Assembly: GCF_003060885.1 (NCBI RefSeq)
Contig: NZ_QAIG01000005.1
Coordinates: forward strand, 1,155,833 to 1,204,337
Reading direction: 5' to 3'
DNA from: Pseudomonas sp. HMWF032
Lineage (GTDB): Bacteria > Pseudomonadota > Gammaproteobacteria > Pseudomonadales > Pseudomonadaceae
DNA: 48,505 nt
Part shown: positions 46,975-48,505 of the stretch, piece after piece
Position numbering within the stretch: the stretch's first letter is position 1
Layout of the letters: each line of letters begins with the position of its first letter
Translations under genes and position numbers: made by a program
Notes under the pieces: model-generated
What the model was told of the DNA's origin: nothing
The model's input: the letters and a program-made list of their open reading frames with translations, nothing else
Databases searched by the model: none

Positions 46975-47245
46975 TTTCCGGGTCTGACGAGGGCTGTCAG
47001 TCCGTTGTAGTGGTGTTGGCGCGAGCTTTGCTGTTTTTGGGCTGGGCTTTGTTTGCATCGCTTAATTGTTGATTGGGCGAACGGTTGGCACGCATCGCTC
47101 GCCCTGCAGGCCAGCCTGCTAGCTGTAGTTCGGACTCCTGATGGGCGTTTGGTGTCGTCTGCGAGATTGTGGGTAAGTGACAAAAAGGCCAAGCAAGGAC
47201 CTTGTAGGGCGTGTGAAGCAGAGCGATACCCATGCGGTCGTTTGA
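46975..47245. other. Spacer between core and IS region, no recognisable gene
   Basis: Short open frames exist on both strands (for example plus 47053-47265 and minus 46997-47284), but none has a plausible ribosome site, length or domain. The region marks the change from core genome to accessory DNA. Confidence 0.4.
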
Positions 47246-47511
47246 TTGTTTCATTGGCCGAATGATGAGACGGCTCAGCACCATTTCCAGACCAAGCTAC
47301 CGACCAAGTTCATTCTGGCTGTGCTAGTCATCGCCGATGCTGTCTTCATGGTCTACCGCGCCTACGAACGCTACGAAACTGGCAAACAGACCGAGCAAGC
47401 TGCCGCGAACGCCCAGGCTGAAACCAGCCCCCCGACCGGCGTAGTCGATCAAGTGAAAACCTCGGTCGGCTTCCTCATCAACCCGGTCAACAACAAACTG
47501 TTGTGGCTCAA
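47246..47511 (+). pseudogene. Small membrane-protein gene truncated by an IS element
   Basis: Coding-like sequence begins around KLPTKFILAVLVIADAVFMV, a single membrane helix, and continues through YRAYERYETGKQ and a Gln/Ala-rich linker to VDQVKTSVGFLINPVNNKL. The frame then runs into the left end of the IS3-family element at about 47512. The only in-frame start is a TTG at 47246 without a ribosome site, so the 5' end may also be missing. I do not recognise the family. Codon use resembles the core genes. Confidence 0.5.
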
Positions 47512-47566
47512 TGATTCTGGACACCCCGATAGGGCGTTAAGCTTCGCCCAGCAATGAGGTGCTTAC

Positions 47567-48505
<939 letters not shown>

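Noticed and set aside
45381..47192. A 603-codon open frame on the minus strand across the symporter gene
   Set aside because: It is antisense to a clear 13-helix SSS transporter, is rich in His, Gln and Arg as expected for the complement of a high-GC gene, and shows no domain.
46997..47284. Minus-strand 95-codon frame and plus-strand 70-codon frame in the gap before the IS
   Set aside because: Neither has a plausible start context or family resemblance, and they overlap each other.

Overview
The window is a stretch of a Pseudomonas-type gammaproteobacterial chromosome (GC roughly 60 percent). The protein sequences, the ffh-rpsP-rimM-trmD-rplS and xerD-dsbC-hom-thrC blocks, purT, prfB-lysS, ppc, adk-tsaB and a MexL/MexJ/MexK-type efflux locus all fit this genus. 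From memory, the gene order runs parallel to P. aeruginosa PAO1 between about PA3676 and PA3758. I cannot name the species from sequence alone. Coding density is high and most of the window is conserved core genome.

Layout. 1-7.1 kb: the end of a YqfO/NIF3-like gene, an L,D-transpeptidase-fold protein, two Nudix hydrolases, a gamma-carbonic-anhydrase-like protein overlapping a DUF1289 gene, purT overlapping an SGNH hydrolase, then on the minus strand a CNNM/CBS (CorB/CorC-type) transporter and a YpjD-type cytochrome c assembly-like protein. 7.1-10.8 kb: SRP protein Ffh and the S16-RimM-TrmD-L19 ribosomal operon, closed by a clear terminator. 10.9-16.9 kb: a hotdog thioesterase, an unusual membrane protein with a complete MshEN-type c-di-GMP motif, and xerD-dsbC-hom-thrC. 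16.9-24.4 kb: a 2H phosphoesterase plus CaiB-type CoA transferase pair, YaeQ, recJ, a LapG-like cysteine protease, a DUF533/TerB protein, an exported helical protein of unknown function and the decayed remains of a diguanylate cyclase. 24.4-27.1 kb: prfB, with its intact programmed +1 frameshift, and lysS. 27.2-31.5 kb: a TetR regulator, a lipoprotein, a QEGLA-motif protein, an AIM24/TIGR00266 protein and small hypothetical genes. 31.6-40.2 kb: ppc, adk, a class C acid phosphatase, tsaB, DUF72, an EF-hand protein and rsmJ. 40.2-45.1 kb: a TetR repressor divergent from a MexJK-like RND pump, with a palindromic operator candidate lying across both promoters. 45.2-46.9 kb: a sodium:solute symporter.

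The last 1.3 kb is accessory DNA. A small membrane-protein gene is cut by an IS3-family element whose orfA is broken by a short deletion. Its orfB is joined head-to-head, at the conserved HSDxGS codons, to an inverted fragment of a second IS3-family transposase.

Intergenic DNA holds a 122-bp imperfect inverted repeat upstream of purT and a rearranged second copy before recJ, next to a separate GTAG...CTAC inverted repeat. Several strong hairpins also lie between genes.

Nothing here amounts to a defence island, prophage or biosynthetic cluster. The most unusual items are the MshEN-exported-domain fusion at 11.3-12.0 kb, the diguanylate cyclase remnant at 23.8-24.3 kb and the transposase-transposase junction near 48.4 kb. 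All functional statements rest on reading the sequence and recalling families; no database search was possible.
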